DNA of 64,000 bases, taken from Parabacteroides distasonis ATCC 8503. GTDB lineage: Bacteria > Bacteroidota > Bacteroidia > Bacteroidales > Tannerellaceae. Positions 15,743 through 25,186 of the stretch are shown piece after piece. The first letter of the stretch is position 1, and each line of letters begins with the position of its first letter. The translations under genes and the position numbers were made by a program. Location: contig NC_009615.1 of NCBI RefSeq assembly GCF_000012845.1, positions 1,945,501 to 2,009,500 on the forward strand, in the 5' to 3' direction. The notes beneath the pieces are model-generated. The model saw only the letters and a list, made by a program, of their open reading frames with translations, did not search any database and had not been told where the DNA came from.

Positions 15743-18091
15743 CTATAACATATCCACCGGATTCTCATTCGCCGCCCTCCAACTTTGGAACGTGACCACT
15801 CCTACCGTCAGGATACTGATCCCTAGCAATGCGACAAAATAAATCAAATAACCGACAGGGGCTTTCTCCATAAAATTACTGGCCCATCTCTCCATAAAAT
15901 AATAGGAAACTGGAATCGAGATAACAAAACTAATGAGCAAGACCTTTAAATAGACTTTATTCAAACGATATAGTATCTCACTCACGAAAGATCCATACAC
16001 CCGCCTTATACCAATTTCTCGCCGCTGATAGTGGACATCAAACAATACCAGACTTAAAATACCTGCCAATGCCATCCAGATAGATAAAACACTGGATAAA
16101 ATAACCCGGTCGCCAAACTGGATTTCTTTTTCATACAGATGCCGGGAAAATGTATCGCAAAACTCAAAATCGGATAAACATGAAGGAGAAAGTTCGCTGA
16201 GCATGTCCCTAATATAAAGTAAAACATTTCCTTTATCAGCCCCCGGCATCAACTTAATATAAGCGTAAGGCATATAAAATTCCTCATTCGTCACAAAAGC
16301 GACAGGATAAGTAGCTAGCAGCTCCGATGCTTTATGTGTGGAAGCGATCACCACCTCATCCGTAAATCCTAATACCCGGGCATCATTCCCCCAAAAGGTT
16401 TTCATACGGTCACCCACATGAAGGTTTAATTGCCTTTTCGCTTTTTGGTCAAAAACCAAAAGCAACTCTTTATTCCTCCCATCTTCCATCCTTGAGACAC
16501 GCCCTTCGTTCGCGGTAATATCCATAAGGGATAAAAAATTAGGTGATACATTCAAATAATAAAAATAAATAGTCTCTCCATTAAACTCTGCGGCCCCGCC
16601 ACGATTCTCATTGGTCGCTCCTATCTTACTAGCGGCGAAAGCCACATCCTCAATTCCCGCATAACCACGCAAACGGTTGGTAAAATTCTCTTTATATTTC
16701 TCGGTTATCTCCTTATTCAATTCTACGACAACTACATTATCATTCCCGAAACCAAAGGAATGACTCCGCATTGTCTCTATCTGCTTATAAATAAACAGTG
16801 ACAGGACGATCAATATAATTGAAACCGTATACTGAAAACCAACCAGACATTCCCGCATTCTTTTTCCCTTTGGAGACAAACCGAAAGAACCATTCAGCAC
16901 GATTCGCTGAGGAATAGAAGTCGCATAAATAGCCGGATATGCACCGGCCAATAGTCCCGCACACAAAGCCATAAATAATCCACCCCAAAAAACTATTCCC
17001 TTCATATGAAAGCCTCCTCCAATGCAACCTTCATAAACCAATAACAGCAACAAGGATATAGCATAAGACAATAGCGCAAAAAGAAAAGACTCTAACCAAA
17101 GAAATCCACGCAACCGCCATACCGAGTCCCCTAGAATTTTGCGGATGTTAATACTTTTTATTCTTGCCGGAACCAATGCCATTGTAAAGTTTATAAAATT
17201 AATCACTGCTATCAATACCACTAGAAACGAAGCGCTAAACAACAAATCCGTTTGTCTTTTATTCCCTGATTTTATGTAAGTAACACTATTCATATCATTC
17301 ATATAATAAATATCGCATAAATTCACCAAACGGGTCTGTACCTCTTGGAGCCTCTCGTATTGCTTGAAGGGAAATGCTTGGTTAAACTGGGAGCAAATGA
17401 GATCTTTTTGTGACGGATCATCTAAAAGGACATAACAAAGGAAAATCCAGTTATCCCAATCATCCATACAATAAGTCGACGATAAAGAAGTATAAATGGC
17501 ATTATTCAATTGTGTGTTTTCCGGGAAATCTTTATAAACTCCTCCTACGACTAGTGATTTTCGTTCCTTGCTCCAAATCTCTTCTTCCGCAAGCAACTCC
17601 TTACCAATAGCCGATGACTCGCCAAATATCTTCCGGACCATACTTTCCGGCAAAAGGCATTTCTCCGGATCATCTAAGCAATCTAGTGAACCTTCCACCA
17701 ATTGGAAGTCAAATATAGAAACGATCCCCGGAGTACAGGTTATCACCGGTTCCTTATAACCTTTGAGAATCTCGTCCCTCCCGATCGTAAAATAAACTTC
17801 CCCTACGTAAGGATTTATGATCGTACTTACCAATATATGTGGAGAAGACGAGGCAAATGCTTGGGCGAAAGGCAGGATTTGCGTAGGCCATTGACTTTTA
17901 CTCGTTACACAATCCAATCGATAAATAACCTCGGCTTTCGAGTGTATTTTATCAAAAGTTCGTTCGGATTCCGTACGGATAGCTACGCTATTAAATAAAG
18001 TAAAGGCGATTACGAGGCCGCATATATTTAGTGTTGCCGCCATTTTATTTGCCTTCAACGTGATAATAAAATTTCGATATATAGAGTTCAT
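15743..18091 (-). CDS. ABC transporter permease, FtsX/MacB-like, full-length
   Basis: A 782-residue inner-membrane protein with the duplicated layout of Bacteroidota FtsX-like permeases. A first N-terminal helix (about 20-38) is followed by a large periplasmic MacB-type domain (FPENTQLNNAIYTSLSS near 185). Three membrane helices come next (about 280-300, 325-345, 365-390). A second anchor near 425-440 precedes another periplasmic domain, and the last three helices lie around 665, 715 and 755. The final ENPVDML is the usual C-terminal signature (normally N-P-x-x-x-L). Such proteins work with an ATPase in lipoprotein or peptide export or signalling, but no ATPase or adaptor gene is adjacent, so this is an orphan permease here. 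Confidence 0.85.
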   Translation of the reverse strand: MNSIYRNFIITLKANKMAATLNICGLVIAFTLFNSVAIRTESERTFDKIHSKAEVIYRLDCVTSKSQWPTQILPFAQAFASSSPHILVSTIINPYVGEVYFTIGRDEILKGYKEPVITCTPGIVSIFDFQLVEGSLDCLDDPEKCLLPESMVRKIFGESSAIGKELLAEEEIWSKERKSLVVGGVYKDFPENTQLNNAIYTSLSSTYCMDDWDNWIFLCYVLLDDPSQKDLICSQFNQAFPFKQYERLQEVQTRLVNLCDIYYMNDMNSVTYIKSGNKRQTDLLFSASFLVVLIAVINFINFTMALVPARIKSINIRKILGDSVWRLRGFLWLESFLFALLSYAISLLLLLVYEGCIGGGFHMKGIVFWGGLFMALCAGLLAGAYPAIYATSIPQRIVLNGSFGLSPKGKRMRECLVGFQYTVSIILIVLSLFIYKQIETMRSHSFGFGNDNVVVVELNKEITEKYKENFTNRLRGYAGIEDVAFAASKIGATNENRGGAAEFNGETIYFYYLNVSPNFLSLMDITANEGRVSRMEDGRNKELLLVFDQKAKRQLNLHVGDRMKTFWGNDARVLGFTDEVVIASTHKASELLATYPVAFVTNEEFYMPYAYIKLMPGADKGNVLLYIRDMLSELSPSCLSDFEFCDTFSRHLYEKEIQFGDRVILSSVLSIWMALAGILSLVLFDVHYQRREIGIRRVYGSFVSEILYRLNKVYLKVLLISFVISIPVSYYFMERWASNFMEKAPVGYLIYFVALLGISILTVGVVTFQSWRAANENPVDML

Positions 18092-18166
18092 GATACGCTT
18101 GTTTTTCGTATAAAATAAATTGACACAACTCTCCTCTATGCCCTTGAAGACAGGGCATAATCATGT

Positions 18167-18529
18167 CTAATTCAGCATACGACAAAGCACATAGCAAGAG
18201 TATCGTTCTTGCCAAAAGACGGATTTTAATCGAACATAACTTACCCTCCGTTCGTAAAACAACAAAGCTACCGACAGGGTAAACAAAGCGAGGAAAAAAG
18301 TCAATGAGGCAATAAGGTACAAAAGTTTCTCCCCAAAAGCGGAGAAAGACGTCAAAGGAGTTATGATTTCTTGAAAAGAGATGAAAGCAGCCGGCTCTTT
18401 ATTCGCTATTGAAAATAAAGATGTAGAAGCACACACCCGTACCTTCTTTTGGGAGAAAGAATCGTTGGCGACCACAGTCAATGCGGCAAAAACGACCATG
18501 CACAAAAACATTGCCTTTAACCACTTCAT
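18167..18529 (-). CDS. Small hypothetical membrane protein
   Basis: A 120-residue product beginning MKWLKAMFLCMVVFAALTVV, a probable signal peptide or anchor, with a second strongly hydrophobic segment (YLIASLTFFLALFTLSVALLF, about residues 70-91) and a basic, cysteine-containing tail. No family was recognised. The frame is open for 9 more codons upstream, but a well-spaced promoter (18554-18586) ends only 25 bases before the ATG at 18529, which decides the start and supports the gene as real. A regulatory small protein for the neighbouring permease is possible but unsupported. Confidence 0.5.
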   Translation of the reverse strand: MKWLKAMFLCMVVFAALTVVANDSFSQKKVRVCASTSLFSIANKEPAAFISFQEIITPLTSFSAFGEKLLYLIASLTFFLALFTLSVALLFYERRVSYVRLKSVFWQERYSCYVLCRMLN

Positions 18530-18553
18530 AACAAGAACAAAATTGATCAAAGG

Positions 18554-18586
18554 CAAATGTATGGATTTTCACTCAATAAATCCAAA
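18554..18586 (-). promoter_or_regulatory. Predicted promoter of the small membrane protein gene
   Basis: On the minus strand: TTTG (18586-18583), a 21-base spacer, then TACATTTG (18561-18554), both full matches to the Bacteroides -33/-7 consensus. The start codon is 25 bases downstream, leaving a short leader. The surrounding 18530-18831 gap (302 bp) holds this promoter and the repeat at 18660-18728; the remaining sequence shows nothing else. Confidence 0.6.
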
Positions 18587-18659
18587 CAATAAGCATGCAA
18601 ATAACACGAATATGTAAATCATTGATTATCATCATCCTTAAAAACATGATTATATTTCT

Positions 18660-18728
18660 GAAAAAACACGTACATGTTTTCCACAAAAGTCGTACATGTT
18701 TTTCGGAAAACACGTACACGTTTTTACC
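18660..18728. repeat. Three tandem 22-24 bp units with palindromic core
   Basis: Units at 18660-18682, 18683-18704 and 18705-18728 share the core CGTACATGTTTT or CGTACACGTTTT preceded by an A-run, so each is itself close to a palindrome. No terminal inverted repeat is evident, unlike the elements at 43113 and 58117. It lies upstream of the small membrane protein promoter and downstream of the outer-membrane protein gene. Function unknown. Confidence 0.65.
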
Positions 18729-18831
18729 GGGTCATACGACAGAAGACAAGAACAAATATAGAAATAGACAATAACCCTCCTTATCATGATGAGAATTTCC
18801 CTCATCAGTCCCGTGTAGGTTTGAGGCTATA

Positions 18832-21291
18832 TCAAAACCCAAGCCCCAACTCAAAGGCGAACCGGAAACTATCCGTCGAGCCGAACCAAGAATATTTAGT
18901 GGTGAACTTATTCAAGAAAGTAAGCCAAATCCCGCCACCATAGGAAGTATGCCAACTATGGGAACGCTCACCGGGAAACCAGACCCGCCCATAATCAAAG
19001 CCCGCGAATAGACCATATTTTAAGGGAGTGAACGGATTCTTTAGTTTTCCCATGTCCAAGCGTAAATCCGAGTATTGGTAAAAGGATTGCTTTCCGATAA
19101 AACGGTTCTCACGGAATCCCCTTAAATCAATCGTGGCGGCTTGATAGAACTCATAGTCATTATCGAATAATACCGTTCCCTTCATCAAGGAGGCCCAAGT
19201 AAAACGATCCGAGAACCGTACGTTCCATGAAAGGCTTCCCTGCGCATAGGGGAAATTACGTTCCGGCTTTTTCAAATTCATTTTCCATCCGGCCGTCCAT
19301 TCGGTTTCCAATAGGGGAAGCCACGAATAAGGCTGTTTCGTTATCCGGTAAGTAGCGCCAAGACCTACGAAATAATTCGTGCGGAAAATAGGATGATCTT
19401 CTCCATAAACCGTATAAATATATCGATCATCCGTACGTTTAGCCTTGTACATATCCAAAGAGCCAAAGAATGTCATCACCTCTTCTTTCCTCAAATCCAT
19501 CTCGAAGGATGGATTAAACATATACGTCCGGAGCTTCACCCGGTTATAATTCTTTTTCTCCTCTTTATAGCCCGCCGTATTATTTCCAAATCCGAAGAAG
19601 TTCTCGAAGTTACGGGGTGAAGAAATGGAGGCATTTAGGTATAAACGTCTCCGGCCATCATAATTAGGGAAGATACCTGCATACATGAACCCTTTCAAAT
19701 AATTATACCCGATCCGATGCTGATAGGTGAATGGGGCTCGTTTAAAGCCATACATCGTATATGTAAAGAACGTACCCAAACTAATACCTTTATCCGAATC
19801 ATATATTCCCCACGGGGTAAAAGATATCTTATGGTATTTTATCTTTTGGTAATCATATTTATAATCTTTATCGTAGACATGTATTTTCCGGTTATGATTC
19901 AATTGGTATTGGTTCTCCCCCTCTCCGGAGATCAAGTATATCGGAAAATCTTTCCGTGTATTTCCCTTCACTTCAAACGTATCGTTTCCCGCAAGCCCAT
20001 ATAACCACAGTTCCTTGGTTTCCTTGCCGGAGAATTGTTGTTCCAACCTACAGTCTCCGGTCTCGGGATCATAAATCCGTAAAACAGTCCGGTCCGGCGC
20101 TTGCCGCTCGATCAAGAAATAATCGGATTGATTGGTTCCGGCAACCACTGGCGTACGTTGCAATAAGCGATAATATTGGCTGGCAACCGCTTCCAGCTCT
20201 AGCCTCCTTCGTTTCAACTTTCGTTTAATCAGTTCTATCTCATCATGTTTTACACCTTCCGGCAAATAAGTAAAAGCGCTATCGATCAAAGAGTCGGTCA
20301 TCTGTCTCCGAATTTCTTGGGCTTGGCGTATCCAAACCGACTCATCACTGCGGCCTGCTACCGCCATATCCAGCGCAAAAGCTAGCTTATTGATTTTCTT
20401 TGTATCTTTTAAAATCAGGCTATCATAATTACAGATAAAATCCAACGATAACATCTTCAACATTTGCTTGAACAATACTCCGTCCACCTTCGTGAAAGCA
20501 TGATTCCTATCGATCACGATCGGGGTATAAATTACGCTATCATTGACGGTATGTGACTGCCACTCCCAGTTTTCGTTCGTCTTATTCCAATCTCCGGTCC
20601 ACATATCGAAAATACGTTCCCGAATGTATAGATTTTGATCCGCCATATAGTTTTTACTCACTTGAAGGCTGTCTAGAAAGTCTTCCGTGGTATACAAATT
20701 AGACCTTAAATTAATATCCGGAACATTGATTAGATTGACCAGCCTATCTTGTATATCGCTGCCGTCCGCAACTGTGTCTTTCCGTATGTGGGAAGGAATA
20801 TAGTAAATACGGGAGGGAGAAAAACTCAATCCCGCGGACTTCGCTAAATAATCTGCGACCAAAAAGGTATAGGGATTGATAATCGTATAAGCATCTCCTA
20901 AGAACTCATCCAAATATGTATTCTTAAAATCAGTCTTATTATATATTTCCCGGAAAAACTTCGACTCCAAGAAACTTGTAGAGCCACCCAAGGGCTTTAG
21001 CAAATACAATTGCTTACGCTTATTCTCCAACAATAATCCGTGAAACCCTTCCGCTTGCCCGACGATATCCATCCCACCCCCCAACGTTTCTATCGTAGCC
21101 GAAGGAACCCTGATCGGGATCGTATAAAGGTGACGATAATGCCTCCCCCACATCCAATTATAGATCTTGCTTTTACCACTATCCGCTTGCGGATAAATGG
21201 ACTTACGTACCCAATCTTGAGATTGGGAATAAAGCAAGCCGGGCATAAGCACAAAGAGTATGAGTATGATATATTTATAGGACGACCGCAT
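18832..21291 (-). CDS. Outer-membrane Omp85-like barrel protein with atypical kinase-like N-terminal region
   Basis: An 819-residue exported protein (signal peptide ending near YSQ). Residues about 60-400 resemble the conserved domain that follows the metallophosphoesterase domain in many Bacteroidota surface antigens: ETLGGGMDIVGQAEGFHGL, then KQLYLLKPLGG, then a segment like the catalytic loop of atypical kinases (FDMWTGDWNKTNENWEW near 227-243, with PIVIDRNHAF near 252). After a beta-rich linker (about 400-480) comes a C-terminal 16-strand-type barrel with the Omp85 hallmark LRGFRENRF near 720 and a terminal Phe (ELGLGF). The phosphoesterase domain itself is absent here. ATG 21291 is chosen over a TTG two codons upstream. 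Kinase activity is only inferred from the DRN/GDW pattern. Confidence 0.7.
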   Translation of the reverse strand: MRSSYKYIILILFVLMPGLLYSQSQDWVRKSIYPQADSGKSKIYNWMWGRHYRHLYTIPIRVPSATIETLGGGMDIVGQAEGFHGLLLENKRKQLYLLKPLGGSTSFLESKFFREIYNKTDFKNTYLDEFLGDAYTIINPYTFLVADYLAKSAGLSFSPSRIYYIPSHIRKDTVADGSDIQDRLVNLINVPDINLRSNLYTTEDFLDSLQVSKNYMADQNLYIRERIFDMWTGDWNKTNENWEWQSHTVNDSVIYTPIVIDRNHAFTKVDGVLFKQMLKMLSLDFICNYDSLILKDTKKINKLAFALDMAVAGRSDESVWIRQAQEIRRQMTDSLIDSAFTYLPEGVKHDEIELIKRKLKRRRLELEAVASQYYRLLQRTPVVAGTNQSDYFLIERQAPDRTVLRIYDPETGDCRLEQQFSGKETKELWLYGLAGNDTFEVKGNTRKDFPIYLISGEGENQYQLNHNRKIHVYDKDYKYDYQKIKYHKISFTPWGIYDSDKGISLGTFFTYTMYGFKRAPFTYQHRIGYNYLKGFMYAGIFPNYDGRRRLYLNASISSPRNFENFFGFGNNTAGYKEEKKNYNRVKLRTYMFNPSFEMDLRKEEVMTFFGSLDMYKAKRTDDRYIYTVYGEDHPIFRTNYFVGLGATYRITKQPYSWLPLLETEWTAGWKMNLKKPERNFPYAQGSLSWNVRFSDRFTWASLMKGTVLFDNDYEFYQAATIDLRGFRENRFIGKQSFYQYSDLRLDMGKLKNPFTPLKYGLFAGFDYGRVWFPGERSHSWHTSYGGGIWLTFLNKFTTKYSWFGSTDSFRFAFELGLGF

Positions 21292-21481
21292 GGACAATTT
21301 CTTTCTATCTTTGTTTTACTAATAACAGGGGTAAGACAAGAGTTGTTTTGTTTTTTTAGCCTAAGAGAAGAATCAAGGACTTGACGTATAAACAAGCGAT
21401 AATTATATATTTTTGGTAGACAAATCTAAAATCATGCTATAAAACATTATTCAGAAAGGTTATAAATACAAAGAAGAAAGT

Positions 21482-21489
21482 TACTTTTA
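21482..21489 (+). promoter_or_regulatory. -7-like promoter element for the galM operon
   Basis: TACTTTTA inside TTACTTTTACAC, the same 12 bases found at the DJ-1/PfpI promoter. It lies 28 bases before the galM ATG. No TTTG box was found about 20 bases upstream, so the support is moderate. Confidence 0.4.
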
Positions 21490-21516
21490 CACGCAATTTC
21501 AATAATATTGATACGC

Positions 21517-22593
21517 ATGAAGAACATAAATACACTGTCGGGCTTGTCTGTTGCTAACTTCAGCAAGCAAATTGACGGGAAAGAAACGGCGCTTTATACC
21601 CTGTGTAACAAGGTTGGAGCAGAGCTAGCGATCACGAATTATGGAGCGAAAATCGTCTCACTGATGGTTCCGGATAAGAACGGAAAAATGACCGATGTCG
21701 TTACTGGCCATAATTCGATTGAAGAGTACTTAACATCAGAAGAACCTTATTTCGGTGCCATTTGCGGTCGTTATGGAAATCGTATCGCCGCTGGAAAATT
21801 CACGATCGACGGTATTACTTATGACAAATTAGCCATAAATAATGGCCCCAATAGCTTGCATGGCGGAATCAAGGGATTCAATGCGGTCGTATGGGACGCC
21901 AAACAAATAGACGAGCAAACCATTGAGTTGAAATATACCTCCGCCGATGGCGAGGAAGGTTTCCCCGGAGAACTAAAGACAACCGTAACTTATCATCTGA
22001 CAAATGAGAATGAGGTCGTTATCTCCTATCAAGCCTCTACGGACAAACCTACGGTCTTGAATCTAACCAATCATTCTTATTTTAACCTATCCGGTGCGGG
22101 AGACCCTTATATAGGAGACCATATTCTCACGATCAACGCCGACTATTATCTGCCTACAGACAATACGGCAATCCCGTACGGACCTAAAGAGAAGGTAGAA
22201 GGTACACCGATGGACTTCCGGACTCCTCATGAGGTAGGCGAACGAATCAATGACAATTTCGAACAGCTTATATTCGGTAAGGGATATGACCACACGTACA
22301 TATTAAATAAAGAGGACAACGAACTTTCTTACTGCGCTCGCTGCTCCTCCCCCAAGACCGGTATCGTAATGGAAACTTATACGACTCAACCGGGCGTGCA
22401 ATTATACACAGGTAACTGGATGACTGGGAATTTCGAAGGTAAGAACGGACAACGCTACCCGGAACGGGCCGCTTTATGTCTGGAAACCCAACATTTCCCC
22501 GATAGCCCCAACAAACCGGAATATCCGACAACGGAACTCCGCCCGGGCGAGGTTTTCCAAAGTACTACTATTTATAAATTCAGTGTAGAATAA
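21517..22593 (+). CDS. galM: Aldose 1-epimerase (galactose mutarotase)
   Basis: Interconverts alpha and beta anomers of galactose and other aldoses, feeding galactokinase. A 358-residue protein of the GalM fold: the N-terminal ITNYGAKIVSLMVPDKNG, substrate-binding GRYGNRIAAGKF near 90, the catalytic-His block NSLHGGIKGFN near 117, a second His in NLTNHSYFNLSG near 190, and the C-terminal general-base region ALCLETQHFPDSPN. The ATG at 21517 is preferred over a TTG three codons upstream. It begins a plus-strand cluster with the sugar transporter (45 bases later) and galK. No signal peptide is obvious, so it is cytosolic, unlike the lipoprotein mutarotases of many Bacteroides. Confidence 0.94.
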   Translation: MKNINTLSGLSVANFSKQIDGKETALYTLCNKVGAELAITNYGAKIVSLMVPDKNGKMTDVVTGHNSIEEYLTSEEPYFGAICGRYGNRIAAGKFTIDGITYDKLAINNGPNSLHGGIKGFNAVVWDAKQIDEQTIELKYTSADGEEGFPGELKTTVTYHLTNENEVVISYQASTDKPTVLNLTNHSYFNLSGAGDPYIGDHILTINADYYLPTDNTAIPYGPKEKVEGTPMDFRTPHEVGERINDNFEQLIFGKGYDHTYILNKEDNELSYCARCSSPKTGIVMETYTTQPGVQLYTGNWMTGNFEGKNGQRYPERAALCLETQHFPDSPNKPEYPTTELRPGEVFQSTTIYKFSVE

Positions 22594-22638
22594 GAGAATA
22601 ATTTAAGTAATCTAATAATCTAAAACAACAAAAAAGAA

Positions 22639-23913
22639 ATGGAATCAACAGCAAAAAAGAATTACACATTGCCTATTATCATGATGGTGGCTCTCTTCTT
22701 CATGATATCTTTCGTGACGGGTCTACAGAACCCATTCGGTATCATCGTTAAGAACCAGTTCGCTGCCAGCAACTTCATGTCGCAGCTGGGTAACGCGGCT
22801 AACTTTATCGCCTATGCCTTCATGGGTATTCCGGCCGGTATGCTATTGCAGAAGATCGGTTACAAGAAAACCGCTTTGTTAGCGATCATCGTAGGTTTCT
22901 GTGGTGTAGGTATTTCTTATCTTTCCGGTGTGGCTGGTAGCTACGCTGTTTATTTGACAGGTGCTTTCGTGTCCGGTTTCTCTATGTGTATGTTGAATAC
23001 CGTAGTAAACCCGATGTTGAACACGCTAGGTGGTGGTGGAAACAAAGGTAACCAATTAATTCAGGTTGCCGGCTCCGTAAACTCTATCGGCGCTACGATC
23101 GTTCCGGTATTGGTTGGTTATTTGATCGGTGACGCTGCCAAGGCTCAGATCAGTGACGCTAACCCGGCATTGTTCTTGGCTATGGGTATCTTTGCCATCG
23201 TATTTATCGTATTGTTCTGCATGCAAATTCCAGAACCGCATATGGTTAAGGAAAATGAAGCCAAGACTCCGGACAAGCACAGCGCGCTTTCTTTCCGTCA
23301 CTTCATTTTAGGTGCCATCGCAATCTTCTTGTATGTGGGTGTCGAAGTAGGTATTCCTAACTTCATGAACTTGTTCGCTACTTCTTCTGAGATCGGTATC
23401 GATCCTACAGTAGCCGGTTCTATCGTGGGTACATATTGGTTCTTGATGATGATCGGACGTTTGTTCGGTGCCTCTTTCGGAGCTAAGATCTCTAGTAAGG
23501 CGATGTTGTCATCAGCCGCCACGGTAGGTATGATCTTTATCTTGATCGCTATCTTTGCCCCTGCTACGACTAAAGTTAGTATGCCTGTATTCTTGTCTGA
23601 TATCTCTTTCGGTATGGTTGAGGTTCCGGTTGGAATCATGTTCATGGCTCTTTGTGGTTTATGTACTTCCATCATGTGGGGTGGTATCTTCAACTTGGCA
23701 GTAGAAGGTTTAGGTAAATATACGGCAGCCGCTTCCGGTATCTTCATGGTGATGGTTTGCGGTGGAGGTATTCTTCCGTTGATCCAAGGAGCTGTAGCCG
23801 ACGCTGGCGGTTTCATTACTAGCTTTTGGGTGGTATTCCTAGGATTGGCATATTTGCTATATTACGCTTTGATCGGTAGCAAGAACGTAAACAAAGACAT
23901 TCCTGTTGAATAA
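22639..23913 (+). CDS. Glucose/galactose MFS transporter (GluP/FucP-like)
   Basis: A 424-residue major-facilitator protein with 12 predicted helices, beginning MMVALFFMISFVTGLQNPFG. This matches the FucP/GluP sugar-proton symporter branch; the glycine-rich first-half signature is seen in GMLLQKIGYKKTALLA near 72. The second half repeats the pattern (IGRLFGASFGAKISSKAML near 275). Placed between galM and galK, galactose and/or glucose is the likely cargo. Codon use looks strongly biased, with many TTC/GGT/ATC codons, as expected for a highly expressed gene. A 12-bp hairpin separates it from galK. Confidence 0.9.
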   Translation: MESTAKKNYTLPIIMMVALFFMISFVTGLQNPFGIIVKNQFAASNFMSQLGNAANFIAYAFMGIPAGMLLQKIGYKKTALLAIIVGFCGVGISYLSGVAGSYAVYLTGAFVSGFSMCMLNTVVNPMLNTLGGGGNKGNQLIQVAGSVNSIGATIVPVLVGYLIGDAAKAQISDANPALFLAMGIFAIVFIVLFCMQIPEPHMVKENEAKTPDKHSALSFRHFILGAIAIFLYVGVEVGIPNFMNLFATSSEIGIDPTVAGSIVGTYWFLMMIGRLFGASFGAKISSKAMLSSAATVGMIFILIAIFAPATTKVSMPVFLSDISFGMVEVPVGIMFMALCGLCTSIMWGGIFNLAVEGLGKYTAAASGIFMVMVCGGGILPLIQGAVADAGGFITSFWVVFLGLAYLLYYALIGSKNVNKDIPVE

Positions 23914-23936
23914 TAAGGACAGGACATAATATGATA

Positions 23937-23983
23937 AAGAAGAAATTATCCGGCAGAGTTATCTGAATGGGTAATTTCTTCTT
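23937..23983 (+). terminator. Strong hairpin between sugar transporter and galK (attenuator or 3'-end protector)
   Basis: AAGAAGAAATTA (23937-23948) pairs perfectly with TAATTTCTTCTT (23972-23983) over a 23-base loop, followed by GTTTATTC. It begins 24 bases after the transporter stop and ends 37 bases before the galK ATG. It could partly terminate transcription or stabilise the upstream mRNA, lowering galK relative to the transporter. Confidence 0.5.
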
Positions 23984-24020
23984 GTTTATTCAATTATTTA
24001 CCTTAATCAAATTAAGTATC

Positions 24021-25166
24021 ATGCAACAAAAAATCAGAACTAAATTTAAAGAGTTATTTAATACCGAAGGTAGCTTATACACATCCCCGGGACGTATTAA
24101 CTTGATCGGTGAACACACTGATTATAATGGAGGTTTCGTTTTTCCGGGTGCTGTAGATAAAGGGATGATCGCCGAGATCAAACCGAATGGGACGGGCAAA
24201 GTCCGGGCGTTCTCCATCGACTTAAATGATTACGCTGAATTTGGCTTGACCGAGGAGGACGCTCCTTCCGCAAGCTGGGCAAGATATATCTTTGGCGTAT
24301 GCCGGGAGATTATTAAACGAGGTGGTAATATCCAAGGTTTCGATACCGTATTCGCTGGAGACGTACCTCTGGGCGCTGGAATGTCTTCTTCCGCCGCATT
24401 GGAAAGTACTTATGCTTTCGCATTGAATGACTTATTCTCATTGAATATCGATAAATTCGAGTTGGCTAAGATCGGTCAAGCTACAGAACATAATTATTGT
24501 GGCGTGAATTGCGGTATCATGGACCAATTCGCTTCCGTATTCGGCAAGGCCGGAAGTTTGATCCGCTTGGATTGCCGTTCTTTGGAATATAAATATTATC
24601 CGTTTAATCCGGTTGGTTACAAACTCGTGTTATTGGATTCGGTCGTTAAGCATGAGTTGGCATCCTCAGCCTACAACAAACGCCGTAAATCCTGCGAGAA
24701 CGTGGTAGCCGCCATTCGCCGCAACCATCCGGAAGTAGAGTTCTTACGTGACGCTACGATGGAGATGCTGAACGAGGTAAAAGCGGATGTCAGCGCAGAG
24801 GATTACATGCGTGCCGAATATGTTATCGAGGAAATCCAACGTGTACTCGACGTATGTGCCGCTTTGGAGAAAGGCGACTATGAGACTGTCGGCGAAAAGA
24901 TGTACGGCACGCATCAAGGTATGAGCAAGCTTTATGAAGTTAGCTGCGAGGAACTGGATTTCTTGAACGATATCGCCAAGGAATGTGGTGTAACGGGTTC
25001 TCGTGTCATGGGTGGAGGATTCGGCGGTTGTACGATCAACTTGGTTAAGGATGAGTTGTACGACGATTTCGTGAAGAAAGCCTTCTCCGCTTATAAAGAG
25101 AAGTTTGGCCGTGAACCTAAATTATATAATGTAGTAATCAGCGACGGAGCACGCAAGCTCTGTTAA
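24021..25166 (+). CDS. galK: Galactokinase
   Basis: GHMP-family kinase that phosphorylates alpha-D-galactose to galactose 1-phosphate. Residues near 17-30 give the galactokinase signature GRINLIGEHTDYNGG. The ATP-binding GHMP motif VPLGAGMSSSAALES is near 115, NCGIMDQFASVFG near 155 contains the catalytic-region Asp, and the C-terminal GGGFGGCTINLV is near 330. Length (381) is normal. The frame runs 18 codons further upstream, but that extension reads through the hairpin at 23937-23983; ATG 24021 (MQQKIRTKF) matches the usual family start. galE and galT are not in the window, so the rest of the Leloir pathway must be elsewhere. Confidence 0.95.
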   Translation: MQQKIRTKFKELFNTEGSLYTSPGRINLIGEHTDYNGGFVFPGAVDKGMIAEIKPNGTGKVRAFSIDLNDYAEFGLTEEDAPSASWARYIFGVCREIIKRGGNIQGFDTVFAGDVPLGAGMSSSAALESTYAFALNDLFSLNIDKFELAKIGQATEHNYCGVNCGIMDQFASVFGKAGSLIRLDCRSLEYKYYPFNPVGYKLVLLDSVVKHELASSAYNKRRKSCENVVAAIRRNHPEVEFLRDATMEMLNEVKADVSAEDYMRAEYVIEEIQRVLDVCAALEKGDYETVGEKMYGTHQGMSKLYEVSCEELDFLNDIAKECGVTGSRVMGGGFGGCTINLVKDELYDDFVKKAFSAYKEKFGREPKLYNVVISDGARKLC

Positions 25167-25186
25167 TCTTTAAAATCCATAAAACG

